Below, piece after piece: positions 38,514-46,267 of a DNA stretch of 64,000 nucleotides. The notes beneath the pieces are model-generated. The model searched no databases, was not told where the DNA came from, and saw only the letters and a list, made by a program, of their open reading frames with translations. The DNA is from Solirubrobacter deserti. Lineage in GTDB: Bacteria; Actinomycetota; Thermoleophilia; Solirubrobacterales; Solirubrobacteraceae. The translations under genes were made by a program, and so were the position numbers. How positions within the stretch are numbered: position 1 is the first letter of the stretch; each line of letters opens with the position of its first letter. Location: positions 108,527 through 172,526 of the forward strand of contig NZ_QPKJ02000008.1 of the NCBI RefSeq assembly GCF_003344625.1, read 5' to 3'.

Positions 38514-39945
38514 TCCGCAGCGGGCGTTCGGGGAGCGCCCACGCCAGCACGAGAATCACGGCGGCGAGCGGGACACAGGCCACGAACACGGCGTGCGTGG
38601 CGGTGTTGAGCGCCTCCCGTGCGGCGTCCGGCACTTGCGCGGTGCCGGCGGTGAAGCGGTTCGGGTCGACGTCCGCGGGCAGCCGGGCGAGCAGCAGCGC
38701 GCCGAGCACGGCGACGGCGACGCTCCCGCCCATCGAGCGGAAGAACTGGATCGCGGCGGTGGCGACGCCGAGGTCGCTCGCCTCCACCCGGTTCTGGGTG
38801 GCGATCACGAACGTCTGGAACATCAGCCCCATCCCAACGCCGATCACGACCAGGTAGGCCGAGGCCAGAGTTCGCGAGGTGTCGGCGTCCAGCAACGTGA
38901 GCAGGACGGTCCCTGCGAGCACGAGCGTCGAGCCGAGCAGCGGGAAGATCCGGTAGCGCCCCGTCTTGGCGATCAACTGGCCGGAGGTGAAGCTCGCGGC
39001 GACCCAGCCGAGCGTGAGCGGGATGAGCACGACGCCGGAGCTCGTCGCGGAGGCACCCAGCACGCCCTGCATGTAGACGGGCACGTAGATCGTGATGCCG
39101 AAGAGCACCGCGCCGATCGCGAGCGCGGCGGACGTGGAGACGGCGAACGTGCGGCCGCGGAAGAGCGTGAGCGGGAGCAGTGGCTCCGGCGCGCGGCGCT
39201 CGACGAACAGGAACGCGGCGATCGCGGCGGCGCCGAGCGCGAAGCCGCCGAGCACCGGCACCGACGTCCACGCATAGTCGGTGCCCGCCCACGCGCAGGC
39301 GAGCAGGATCGACGACACCCCGACGCTCAGCACCGCCGCGCCGAGCCAGTCGATCCGGTGCTCGCGCGTGCGGTCGCCGGGGCGCATCGTGCGCATCACG
39401 ACGACGAGCGCGAAAGCGGCCAGCGGCAGGTTGATGAAGAAGATCCAGCGCCACGACACGGTGTCCGTGAGCGTCCCGCCCAGCAGCGGCCCGGCGACCG
39501 CCGCCGTGGCCCACATCGAGCCGATGTAGCCCTGGTAGCGGCCCCGTTCCCGCGGTGAGAACAGGTCGGCGATCGCGGCCTGGCTGAGCGGCAGCAATCC
39601 GCCCGCGCCGATTCCCTGCAGCGCGCGGAACGCGACCAGCTGGCCCATGCTCTGCGCGAGCCCGCACAGCACCGAGCCGACCAAGAAGACGCTGATCGAC
39701 ACCACGAACAGCCGCCGGCGGCCGTAGAGGTCGCTCAGCTTGCCGTACAGCGGGACGGTGACCGTGCTCGCCAGCAGGTACGCCGTCACCACCCAGCTGA
39801 GGTGCTCGAAGCCCTGCAGGTCGGCGGCGATCTGCGGCAGCGCCGTCGCCACGATCGTCTGGTCGAGCGCGGCCAGCAGCGTCGCGAGCATGATCGCGGC
39901 GAACGCGACGAGCACCTGCCGCTGCGACCGTGCTTCGGTGGCCAT
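38500..39945 (-). CDS. MFS drug exporter, DHA2 (EmrB/QacA) family
   Basis: 481 residues with about 14 transmembrane helices as expected for DHA2. Motif D1-like LAALDQTIVATALPQI, motif A GKLSDLYGRRRLF and motif C-like ATAAVAGPLLGG are present. Proton-driven export of drugs or metabolites is the usual role; no specific substrate. The C-terminus overlaps the converging J-domain gene by 14 bp. It is followed on the same strand by a secreted MopE-type protein. Confidence 0.93.
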   Translation of the reverse strand: MATEARSQRQVLVAFAAIMLATLLAALDQTIVATALPQIAADLQGFEHLSWVVTAYLLASTVTVPLYGKLSDLYGRRRLFVVSISVFLVGSVLCGLAQSMGQLVAFRALQGIGAGGLLPLSQAAIADLFSPRERGRYQGYIGSMWATAAVAGPLLGGTLTDTVSWRWIFFINLPLAAFALVVVMRTMRPGDRTREHRIDWLGAAVLSVGVSSILLACAWAGTDYAWTSVPVLGGFALGAAAIAAFLFVERRAPEPLLPLTLFRGRTFAVSTSAALAIGAVLFGITIYVPVYMQGVLGASATSSGVVLIPLTLGWVAASFTSGQLIAKTGRYRIFPLLGSTLVLAGTVLLTLLDADTSRTLASAYLVVIGVGMGLMFQTFVIATQNRVEASDLGVATAAIQFFRSMGGSVAVAVLGALLLARLPADVDPNRFTAGTAQVPDAAREALNTATHAVFVACVPLAAVILVLAWALPERPLRTKRP

Positions 39946-39978
39946 CGAACCACCTACGGTACGAGCGGCGGGCGGCGA

Positions 39979-40950
39979 TCAGCAGTGCCGCTGCGGCTCG
40001 AGCCGGCCGACGGGCACGCACAGGCTCTTGCCGGTCGGCGTGACGCCGCGGCGGATGTCGAAGCGCGTGACCTTGGTGATCATGTTCGGCGCAGCGACGG
40101 CGACCTCGACGCGGGTTCCCTGCCGCAGGCGCCGGCCCTTGAAGAGCCTGGTCAGCGACACCTCTCCGTGCCGGTCCGTCGTCGCGCGGCGGAGCTTGAA
40201 GGGGCAGCCGCGGCCTTCGCAGGTGACCGTGACCTGCGCGCTCGGGAGCGCGTCGCGCACGCGCATCGACCGGACCTTCGGGTTCGTCCGGGGCGTGACG
40301 GCCCAGTCGTGCTTGACGGCGCCCGGCATCTTCGCGGCCTGGTCGCCGCCCGCGCAGTCGTCGTCGCGGCCGTTGCCGGGGTACTCCCGGGCGCCGGGGA
40401 AGATGGCGTCGTTGGTGTCGTTGCAGTCGACGGTGTCGGGGAAGGTGTCGCCGTCACGGTCGAGCGCCGGCGCGGGCTGGGGGACCGGCGTCGGCGTCGC
40501 GCCCGGCGCCGGTCCGCCAGGGGCGGGCGTCGGCGCGGGCGACGGCGGGCGGCTGAAGGTGTTCGTCATGCACTCCGCGGCCGGCACCGTGCACAGTTCG
40601 AAGCGCACCGCCAGCACCGGGGCCGACAGGTTGAGCCGCCGCTCGAGGCTGCGGTAGACCGCGCTGCCGTCGGCGACCGTGTACTGGTCAAGGGCCTGGC
40701 CGGACGCGCCGAGCGCGGTCACGGTCATCTTCACCGAGTAGCTGTCCGGGGTCCCGCGGTCCTTGACCTGGCCGCGCGGGTGTGCGCTGTTCGCGGGCAG
40801 CGGCGCGCCCGTGCTCGGGTCCACGAACGGCTGATTGTCGACCCAGGCCCACGCCCACGCGGGCATCATGTCGACACGCTCGGCCTGCGCTGTTGCCACC
40901 ACCAACAACATCAACGCCACCGTCACCGCGCCCGACACCGCCCGCATCAT
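39979..40950 (-). CDS. Secreted MopE-motif protein with Cys-capped C-terminal domain
   Basis: 323 residues. Signal peptide GAVTVALMLLVVATAQA. A globular part with two cysteines (FELCTVPAAEC), a Pro/Thr linker (SPAPTPAPGGPAPG), one MopE-type unit (DRDGDTFPDTVDCNDTND, closing DDDCAGGD) and the C-terminal domain with VTCEGRGCPFKLRR, LRQGTRVEVAVAAPNM and a final CVPVGRLEPQRHC. The same module order as in the proteins at 25067-29545. A double start codon (MM); the first is used. Confidence 0.75.
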   Translation of the reverse strand: MMRAVSGAVTVALMLLVVATAQAERVDMMPAWAWAWVDNQPFVDPSTGAPLPANSAHPRGQVKDRGTPDSYSVKMTVTALGASGQALDQYTVADGSAVYRSLERRLNLSAPVLAVRFELCTVPAAECMTNTFSRPPSPAPTPAPGGPAPGATPTPVPQPAPALDRDGDTFPDTVDCNDTNDAIFPGAREYPGNGRDDDCAGGDQAAKMPGAVKHDWAVTPRTNPKVRSMRVRDALPSAQVTVTCEGRGCPFKLRRATTDRHGEVSLTRLFKGRRLRQGTRVEVAVAAPNMITKVTRFDIRRGVTPTGKSLCVPVGRLEPQRHC

Positions 40951-40961
40951 GGGCCAGCCTC

Positions 40962-42158
40962 TCAGATCAGCGGCTCCATTTCCAGCTGATCGGCGATCTC
41001 GCGCGCGACGGCCTGGAAGCGCGCGCGGGCCCGTTCGTCGCCGCTCCAGTCGAATCCGGACGCCGCTTCGACGCGGCCGATCAGCGGGTCGGCGGCGTGG
41101 TCGGCGGCCACGCGCAGCCAGCGGGCGGCCGCGAGCGCGGACTCGCGGTCACAGCGCTGGAGGATCTGCCCGGCGGCGATGCCGGCGTCGTCCTCGTCAT
41201 CGGTGTCGTCGCCGTTGAAGGACCGCGTGAAGGCGCTCACGATCGCCGCCTCCGCCGCCGCGGTCAACGCCTGCACGCGATCGCCGATCCGCTGCGCCAG
41301 CGCGTGGCCGAGTGGGCCGAGCTCGCCGTCGAACCAGTGCAGCCAGGCGGTGTCGTTGAGCGGCTCACGCAGAGGATGGGCCGGGTCGGCGGCGATCTCG
41401 AGCAGCTGGCGGGCGGCGGCGCGGGCCAGGACGGGACCCCAGCCGAGCGTCCAGTCCTGCGCCGTGGCGTCGCCCTGCTCGAGCACGCGTTCGTCGAGCG
41501 CGACGACGGTGTTCGCGTGGAACTGGGTGACGATCGCGTCGAACACGACGCGCTCGGCGGGGCTGGACAACGCGCGCACCGACGTGACCCGGGCGGGATC
41601 GGCCCCGGTCGCGGCGCCGAGCGCGACGACCGCCTCGGCCTCACGCCGGGTGAGCGGCGTCGCCGACGCGATGAGTGTGTCCGCGAGGGCCTCCACCGCG
41701 CCGCGCTCGTGCGGCAGCCCTTCGACCACCGGCGCGAGCACGGCCGGATCGACCGGCTCGGCCGGGTAGAGGCCCGGCCACGTCGCTTCGTGGCGGCGCA
41801 GCGTGCCTTCGCGCGTGAGCACCATGACGGCGCCGAACGCGATCACGGCCACAGGCTCCTCACCCGTCTCCAGCACGCGCTCCGTGAGCGCCGCCACGTG
41901 GGCGACGGCCGTGCCCAGCCGCTCGGCGTCGAGCTCGATCTCCACGCACAGGTAGCGGTCCGGGTTGAACTCCCACGGCCCGCACTGGAACCGCCCGTGC
42001 CGGCCCGATTCGAGCGCGATGCTCAGCCCGAGCTCGTCGAAACGCCCGCGCCACACCTCCCCGGAGCGGTCGAAGCGATCCCGCGTGAACCCCAACCGCG
42101 TGATCACGCGGCGGCGCGCCGCCGCACCGGCGAGCACGATCGTGTACGTCAACGCCAT
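40962..42158 (-). CDS. Hypothetical protein divergent from nucS
   Basis: 398 residues from ATG 42158; the frame is open upstream but runs into nucS on the other strand. No signal peptide or membrane helix. The N-terminal 130 residues are mixed alpha/beta (LTYTIVLAGAAARRRVI ... GRFQCGPWEFNPDRYLCVEIEL), the rest is mostly helical with an acidic tract NGDDTDDEDDAG near residue 323. I do not recognise a family. Only 30 bp separates its start from that of nucS, so they may share a promoter region. Confidence 0.7.
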   Translation of the reverse strand: MALTYTIVLAGAAARRRVITRLGFTRDRFDRSGEVWRGRFDELGLSIALESGRHGRFQCGPWEFNPDRYLCVEIELDAERLGTAVAHVAALTERVLETGEEPVAVIAFGAVMVLTREGTLRRHEATWPGLYPAEPVDPAVLAPVVEGLPHERGAVEALADTLIASATPLTRREAEAVVALGAATGADPARVTSVRALSSPAERVVFDAIVTQFHANTVVALDERVLEQGDATAQDWTLGWGPVLARAAARQLLEIAADPAHPLREPLNDTAWLHWFDGELGPLGHALAQRIGDRVQALTAAAEAAIVSAFTRSFNGDDTDDEDDAGIAAGQILQRCDRESALAAARWLRVAADHAADPLIGRVEAASGFDWSGDERARARFQAVAREIADQLEMEPLI

Positions 42159-42188
42159 GTCCGAAGCCTGGCGTACCCTGGTCGGCCC

Positions 42189-42857
42189 ATGCGCTTGATC
42201 GTCGCCCGCTGCTCCGTCGCCTACACCGGCCGTCTCACCGCCCACCTGCCGGAAGCGCTGCGATTGATCATGCTCAAGGCCGACGGCAGCGTCCTCGTCC
42301 ACGCCGACGCCGGCGGCTACAAGCCGCTGAACTGGATGACGCCGCCGACGGCCGTGATCGAGGAGGGCGAGACGATCACGGTGCGCAAGGTCAAGGGCGA
42401 GGACCAGCTCGAGATCACGCTGCACGAGGTGCTCAGCGACGTCACGCACACGATGGACTTCGACGCCGCCCGGCTGAGCAAGGACGGCGTGGAGGCCGAC
42501 CTGCAGGTCGCGCTCGCGGACGCGCCGCACTGGTGCGGCGAGGGGTTCCGGCTCGTGCGGCGCGAATGGCCGACGGACATCGGCCCCGTGGACTTGATGT
42601 GCCGCGACGAGGCCGACGGCTGGATCGCGGTGGAGATCAAGCGCATCGGCACGATCGAGGCCGTCGAGCAGCTCAGCCGCTACCTCGAGCGGATCCGGCT
42701 GGACCCGGCCAAGGCGGACTGCCGGGGCGTGCTCGCGGCGACGATCGTCAAGCCGCAAGCACGCGTGCTGGCCGAATCGCGCGGGCTCACCTGGGTCGAG
42801 GTGGACCTCGCGGTGCTGCGCGGCGAGCGCGAGCCCGCGCTCACGTTGTTCGGCTAG
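42189..42857 (+). CDS. nucS: Mismatch endonuclease NucS/EndoMS
   Basis: 222 residues. In actinobacteria lacking MutS-MutL, NucS cuts both strands at G-T, G-G and T-T mismatches and limits mutation. The N-terminal dimerisation domain begins MRLIVARCSVAYTGRLTAHL. The C-terminal RecB-like nuclease has GPVDLMCRDE, WIAVEIKRIG (Asp, Glu, Lys catalytic set) and AVEQLSRYLER. The length is normal. ATG at 42189 fits the conserved start. Confidence 0.96.
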   Translation: MRLIVARCSVAYTGRLTAHLPEALRLIMLKADGSVLVHADAGGYKPLNWMTPPTAVIEEGETITVRKVKGEDQLEITLHEVLSDVTHTMDFDAARLSKDGVEADLQVALADAPHWCGEGFRLVRREWPTDIGPVDLMCRDEADGWIAVEIKRIGTIEAVEQLSRYLERIRLDPAKADCRGVLAATIVKPQARVLAESRGLTWVEVDLAVLRGEREPALTLFG

Positions 42858-43372
42858 TAGACGGCGTTCCCGTACAGCTGGAACGAGGTCTTGGCGAAGT
42901 CGCCGCCCTCGTACTTGTTCGCGATGTCGAGCACGACCGCGCCGGAGTTGATGAGCGAGGGCCGCGTGTAGAACGCGTTCATCCAGCCGTCGATCGCGCC
43001 GCCGTCGTAGTCGTCGCTGTTGCAGCTCGCGCCCTCGAACATCTTCGCGAACACCTCGAAGCGGTTCATGTTGAGGTCCTCGCGCTTGAGCGTGATCTCG
43101 AGGTCGATGCGGACCTCGCCGCCGGCGCAGCGGCTGACCTTGAACAGCTTGGACGTCTGGCCGGTGATGCGACCCACGTACAGGTTGGAGAGGTCGAATG
43201 TCTTGACCTCGTTGGCGCCGAAGGTCTCATGGTCGGTGATCGTCAGGTAGGAGCCCGGGGTGAAGTAGTAGTCGGTGCCGGTGGGCGTGGCGGCCTGAGC
43301 GCTGCCGGCGCCGGCGAAGAGGAGGGCGGCGGCGCTCAGCAGGGCGGGGAGGATCTTGTTCATGGGCCGCAT
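42854..43372 (-). CDS. Small secreted hypothetical protein
   Basis: 172 residues with a typical signal peptide (ILPALLSAAALLFAGAGSAQA). The mature part is about 145 residues with two cysteines (SRCAGG and EGASCNSDD), aromatic and acidic, likely an all-beta fold. A second ATG three codons in is an alternative start. Tail overlaps nucS by 4 bp. No family recognised. Confidence 0.7.
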   Translation of the reverse strand: MRPMNKILPALLSAAALLFAGAGSAQAATPTGTDYYFTPGSYLTITDHETFGANEVKTFDLSNLYVGRITGQTSKLFKVSRCAGGEVRIDLEITLKREDLNMNRFEVFAKMFEGASCNSDDYDGGAIDGWMNAFYTRPSLINSGAVVLDIANKYEGGDFAKTSFQLYGNAVY

Positions 43373-43461
43373 GCTCCCGGCCTGGGCCCGCCCCGTCGTC
43401 GGGGAACCGTCCCTGATCTTTGCGCAGTGCGGTCAACCACACCCCTCCCGATACGGCTGGC

Positions 43462-43812
43462 CTAGCCCTTTCCGGAGATCACTTCCCAGGCGCGGCGGAG
43501 CTTCTCGTGCAGCTCGCTGCGGTCCAGGTCCGCGGGCTCGGCGCTCATCGTCGCCGGGTTCTCAGCCGGTTCGGGCAGCTGCTCCACCTCACGCTCGCTC
43601 AGCGTCAGGGTCACGCCGCCGTCCTCGTCCATCTGCGCGACCTGCGGTGCGTCGACGAAGCGGTGCCCGCCGGGCCCGGTCCTCACGTCGATCACGAGCC
43701 CGTCGAAGATGTCGGCAGCGCTGTCGGCCAGGACGTGCTCGACCTTGCCGACCTCGGTCCCGTCGCTCGCGCGCACGGTCGCGCCGGCTTCCAGCGTGTA
43801 GTACGAGGCCAT
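43462..43812 (-). CDS. PRC-barrel-like small protein
   Basis: 116 residues from ATG 43812. The first 80 residues have the strand pattern of a PRC-barrel (GATVRASDGTEVGKVEHVLA, then VIDVRTGPGGHRFVDA). PRC-barrels occur in photosynthetic reaction centre H subunits, RimM and many stress proteins. The C-terminal tail is acidic and helical. The gene starts 2 bp after the yjbQ stop on the same strand. Confidence 0.8.
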   Translation of the reverse strand: MASYYTLEAGATVRASDGTEVGKVEHVLADSAADIFDGLVIDVRTGPGGHRFVDAPQVAQMDEDGGVTLTLSEREVEQLPEPAENPATMSAEPADLDRSELHEKLRRAWEVISGKG

Positions 43813-43814
43813 CG

Positions 43815-44234
43815 TCACTCTCCGTTCAGGGTCAGGATCAGCGAGCGCGCGCCGCCGTGGTCGCGGTGCTCGCACAGGTAGATGCCCTGCCAGGTACCCA
43901 CTGCGAGCCGTCCGCCTGCCACCGGCAGCGTCAAGGACGGCCCGAGCAGGGACGCCTTGATGTGCGCCGGCATGTCGTCGGGCCCTTCGATCGTGTGCGT
44001 CCAGAAGCGCGCGTCCTCGGGCACGGCCTCGTTGAACCAGGTCTCGAAGTCCTCGCGCACGTCCGGCGACGCGTTCTCGTTCAGCGTCAGCGAGGCGCTC
44101 GTGTGCCGGATGAACACGTGCAGCAGGCCCACCCGCAGCCGCTGCAGCTCGGGCAGCGCCTCGAGCACGTCACGCGTGATGAGGTGAAAGCCGCGCGGTC
44201 GCGGCCGCAGGGTCACTTCCCGCTGAATCCACAT
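43815..44234 (-). CDS. YjbQ/UPF0047 family protein
   Basis: 139 residues. The UPF0047 pattern is present: VLHVFIRHTSASLTLNENAS, the WTHTIEGPDDMPAHIKAS block and the conserved end GTWQGIYLCEHRDHGGAR. Members have weak thiamin-phosphate-synthase-like activity in vitro; the biological role is uncertain. Its ATG shares one base with the stop of the Atl-like gene (TGATG), so the two are coupled. Confidence 0.93.
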   Translation of the reverse strand: MWIQREVTLRPRPRGFHLITRDVLEALPELQRLRVGLLHVFIRHTSASLTLNENASPDVREDFETWFNEAVPEDARFWTHTIEGPDDMPAHIKASLLGPSLTLPVAGGRLAVGTWQGIYLCEHRDHGGARSLILTLNGE

Positions 44235-44509
44235 CACGGAATCCTGGCAGCCCGCATGTCCACGCGGTCGCCGCGGAACGGGACGCCCTCGGCCTCGAGC
44301 AACGCGCGCTGGCGCGCACCCTTGGCGAGTGAGCCGTCGGCGCGGACGATCCGCCACCACGGCACGTCCTCCTCCGTGTGGGCGAGCACCGTGCCCGCGA
44401 AGCGGGGCGCGCCCGGCGAGACGTCGCCGTACGCGCGCACGAAGCCCTCTGGCACCGCGCGGATGCGCGCGAGCACGGCGGCCTCCCTATCGTCCGGTGC
44501 ATGCGCCAT
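44234..44509 (-). CDS. Alkyltransferase-like (MGMT DNA-binding domain) protein
   Basis: 91 residues. Resembles Atl proteins: VPEGFVRAYGDVS, the GTVLAHTEEDVPWWRIVRAD segment where the MGMT active-site PCHR is replaced by PWWR (Trp in place of the methyl-accepting Cys), and DGSLAKGARQRALLEAEGV. Atl proteins bind O6-alkylguanine and direct it to nucleotide excision repair without removing the alkyl group. The start ATG overlaps that of the divergent DUF1028 gene by 9 bp. Confidence 0.9.
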   Translation of the reverse strand: MAHAPDDREAAVLARIRAVPEGFVRAYGDVSPGAPRFAGTVLAHTEEDVPWWRIVRADGSLAKGARQRALLEAEGVPFRGDRVDMRAARIP

Positions 44510-45388
44510 GGGACGTATTCAATCGTGGCCCGCGACCCGGCGACGGGTGAGCTCGGGGTGGCCGTGCAGTCGCACTGGTTCTCCGTCGGCCCGCTGTGCG
44601 CGTGGGCGCGTGCGGGCGTCGGCGCCGTCGCGACGCAATCGGTGGTGGAGCCCGCCTACGGGCCGAACGCCCTCGACCGCCTGGCCGACAAGATCCCGGC
44701 CGCGCAGGCGCTCGGCGAGCTGCTCGCGGCCGACCCGCTGGCCAAGGTGCGCCAGGTGGCGCTCGTCGACGCGCACGGCCACGTCTCCACCCACACGGGC
44801 GGGGACTGCATCGCGCACGCCGGCCACGTCGCGGGCGACACCTTCAGCTGCCAGGCGAACATGATGGCCGCCGAGACGGTGCCGGACGCGATGGCGAGCG
44901 CCTTTGCCGCGGCCACCGGGCTCTTCCAGGACCGCCTGCTCGCCGCGCTGGAGGCGGCGGAAGGGCAGGGCGGCGACGTCCGCGGCCGCCAGTCCGCCGC
45001 GATGATCGTGGTCCCGCCGGAGGGGGAGCCGTGGCGCCGGACCGTGGACCTGCGCGTGGAGGACTCGCCCGAGCCGCTGGTGGAGCTCAAGCGGCTCCTG
45101 ACCCTGCAGCGCGCCTACGACCTGGCGGGTGCGGGGGACGAGCTGCTCGCCGCGGGGCGGACGGAGGAGGCCGGCGAGCTCTACGACCGGGCGGCCAAGC
45201 TCGCGCCCGAGTCCGACGAGCTGCTGTTCTGGGCCGGCCTGGCCCGCGCCCAGGCCGGTGACCTGGACGCTGGAGTGGCTGCGGTGAGGAGAGCCGCGGA
45301 GGTCAACCCGAACTGGTTGACGCTCTTGTCGCGGCTCTCACCCGAGTTCGCTCCGGCCGGAGAATCAGTGCGTCAGCAGATCACCTGA
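44501..45388 (+). CDS. DUF1028 (Ntn-hydrolase-like) protein with C-terminal helical repeat tail
   Basis: 295 residues. The DUF1028 domain is clear at residues 1-220: TYSIVARDPATGELGVAVQS, VGPLCAWARAGVGAVATQS, DAHGHVSTHTG and GRQSAAMIVV. The family resembles N-terminal nucleophile hydrolases but has no assigned substrate. The last 75 residues are TPR-like (LYDRAAKLAPESDELLFWAG). The ATG at 44501 overlaps head to head with the Atl-like gene; no other start preserves the conserved beginning. Its tail overlaps the converging secreted-protein gene by 16 bp. Confidence 0.9.
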   Translation: MRHGTYSIVARDPATGELGVAVQSHWFSVGPLCAWARAGVGAVATQSVVEPAYGPNALDRLADKIPAAQALGELLAADPLAKVRQVALVDAHGHVSTHTGGDCIAHAGHVAGDTFSCQANMMAAETVPDAMASAFAAATGLFQDRLLAALEAAEGQGGDVRGRQSAAMIVVPPEGEPWRRTVDLRVEDSPEPLVELKRLLTLQRAYDLAGAGDELLAAGRTEEAGELYDRAAKLAPESDELLFWAGLARAQAGDLDAGVAAVRRAAEVNPNWLTLLSRLSPEFAPAGESVRQQIT

Positions 45389-46140
45389 AGGTGGAACGAG
45401 CCGCGCGTCGGCGCCGGGGTCGGCGTGCCGCCGTCGTTGCCCCAGTTGACCGCGACCTGGTTGGCCTGGTTGGCGACCGCGGACACGCCCGGGGTCACGT
45501 CGCTCGGCGAGCCCACCGGGGCGGCCGTGTACGAGCACTTGCTGACGTCGCGCTTGAAGTCGACCGTGTAGACGGAGTTGCCGTCGACGGTGGCGCGCGT
45601 GACGGTCGGGCCGGTCGGGCCGGCGGCAGTCGGGGTCGCGTCGCCGCCCGGATCGGAGATCGCGGCGAAGGTGAGGCTGGTGGCGGCCGCGAAGTCAGCG
45701 GCCTCCTTGCCGTCGAGCTTGTCGGAGTTCAGGCCCGTGGCGACGCCCGTGGCGTTGGTCGTGAACGGGGCGCCGGACTTGTCGCCGCCGATGTCGATGC
45801 GGCCGCCTTCCTTGCCGACGGTGATGAACTCGAACGCGCGGCCGCCCTTGAGGTTGACCGAGCGGATGCAGGGCTCGTTGCCCGGGTTGGAGCGGCAGCC
45901 GTAGATCGCGCCGCCGCCGTCGCCGTCGCGCTTGTTGGACTGACGCGTGCCGAACGTGGTGTTGTCGGCGATGATCTCCGTCTCGGAGTTCAGCGCAAGC
46001 GCGGGGTTGCTGGACGGGTTGCGCTTGCCGAGCAGGAGGTTGCGCCCCTCGCCGAAGCCCACCGCCACCGACGGGATGCCGAGGGCGAGGATGAGGGAGC
46101 AGATGACCGCGGCGCGGCCGGAGAACCGGAATCGCTTCAT
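45373..46140 (-). CDS. Secreted hypothetical protein
   Basis: 255 residues, basic N-terminus and hydrophobic signal helix (AAVICSLILALGIPSVAVG). The mature part begins with a repeat-like segment (LLLGKRNPSSNPALALNS ... IIADNTTFG) and contains LNSDKLDGKEAADFA, a pattern seen in surface and phage-tail-like fibre proteins. Four cysteines; the chain ends in Cys (FHLQVIC). No family recognised. Confidence 0.7.
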   Translation of the reverse strand: MKRFRFSGRAAVICSLILALGIPSVAVGFGEGRNLLLGKRNPSSNPALALNSETEIIADNTTFGTRQSNKRDGDGGGAIYGCRSNPGNEPCIRSVNLKGGRAFEFITVGKEGGRIDIGGDKSGAPFTTNATGVATGLNSDKLDGKEAADFAAATSLTFAAISDPGGDATPTAAGPTGPTVTRATVDGNSVYTVDFKRDVSKCSYTAAPVGSPSDVTPGVSAVANQANQVAVNWGNDGGTPTPAPTRGSFHLQVIC

Positions 46141-46222
46141 GTCCTGTGCGACACCGTGGGCCCAGCCAAGTTGCGCGGCTGCAACGGTTCGCCCAGCGCT
46201 TCGTCCGGTCCGTTACGAAGCA

Positions 46223-46255
46223 AAACCGCCCCGCGTAACAAACGCGGGGCGGTTT
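46223..46255 (-). terminator. Intrinsic terminator after the 2-oxoglutarate dehydrogenase gene
   Basis: Perfect 13-bp arms (46223-46235 and 46243-46255) with a 7-nt loop. Read on the minus strand, the GC stem is followed by TTTTGCTTCG, a short U-tract, 13 bp after the stop codon. The strongest terminator in the window. Confidence 0.85.
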
Positions 46256-46267
46256 CGTTCAGGGCGA

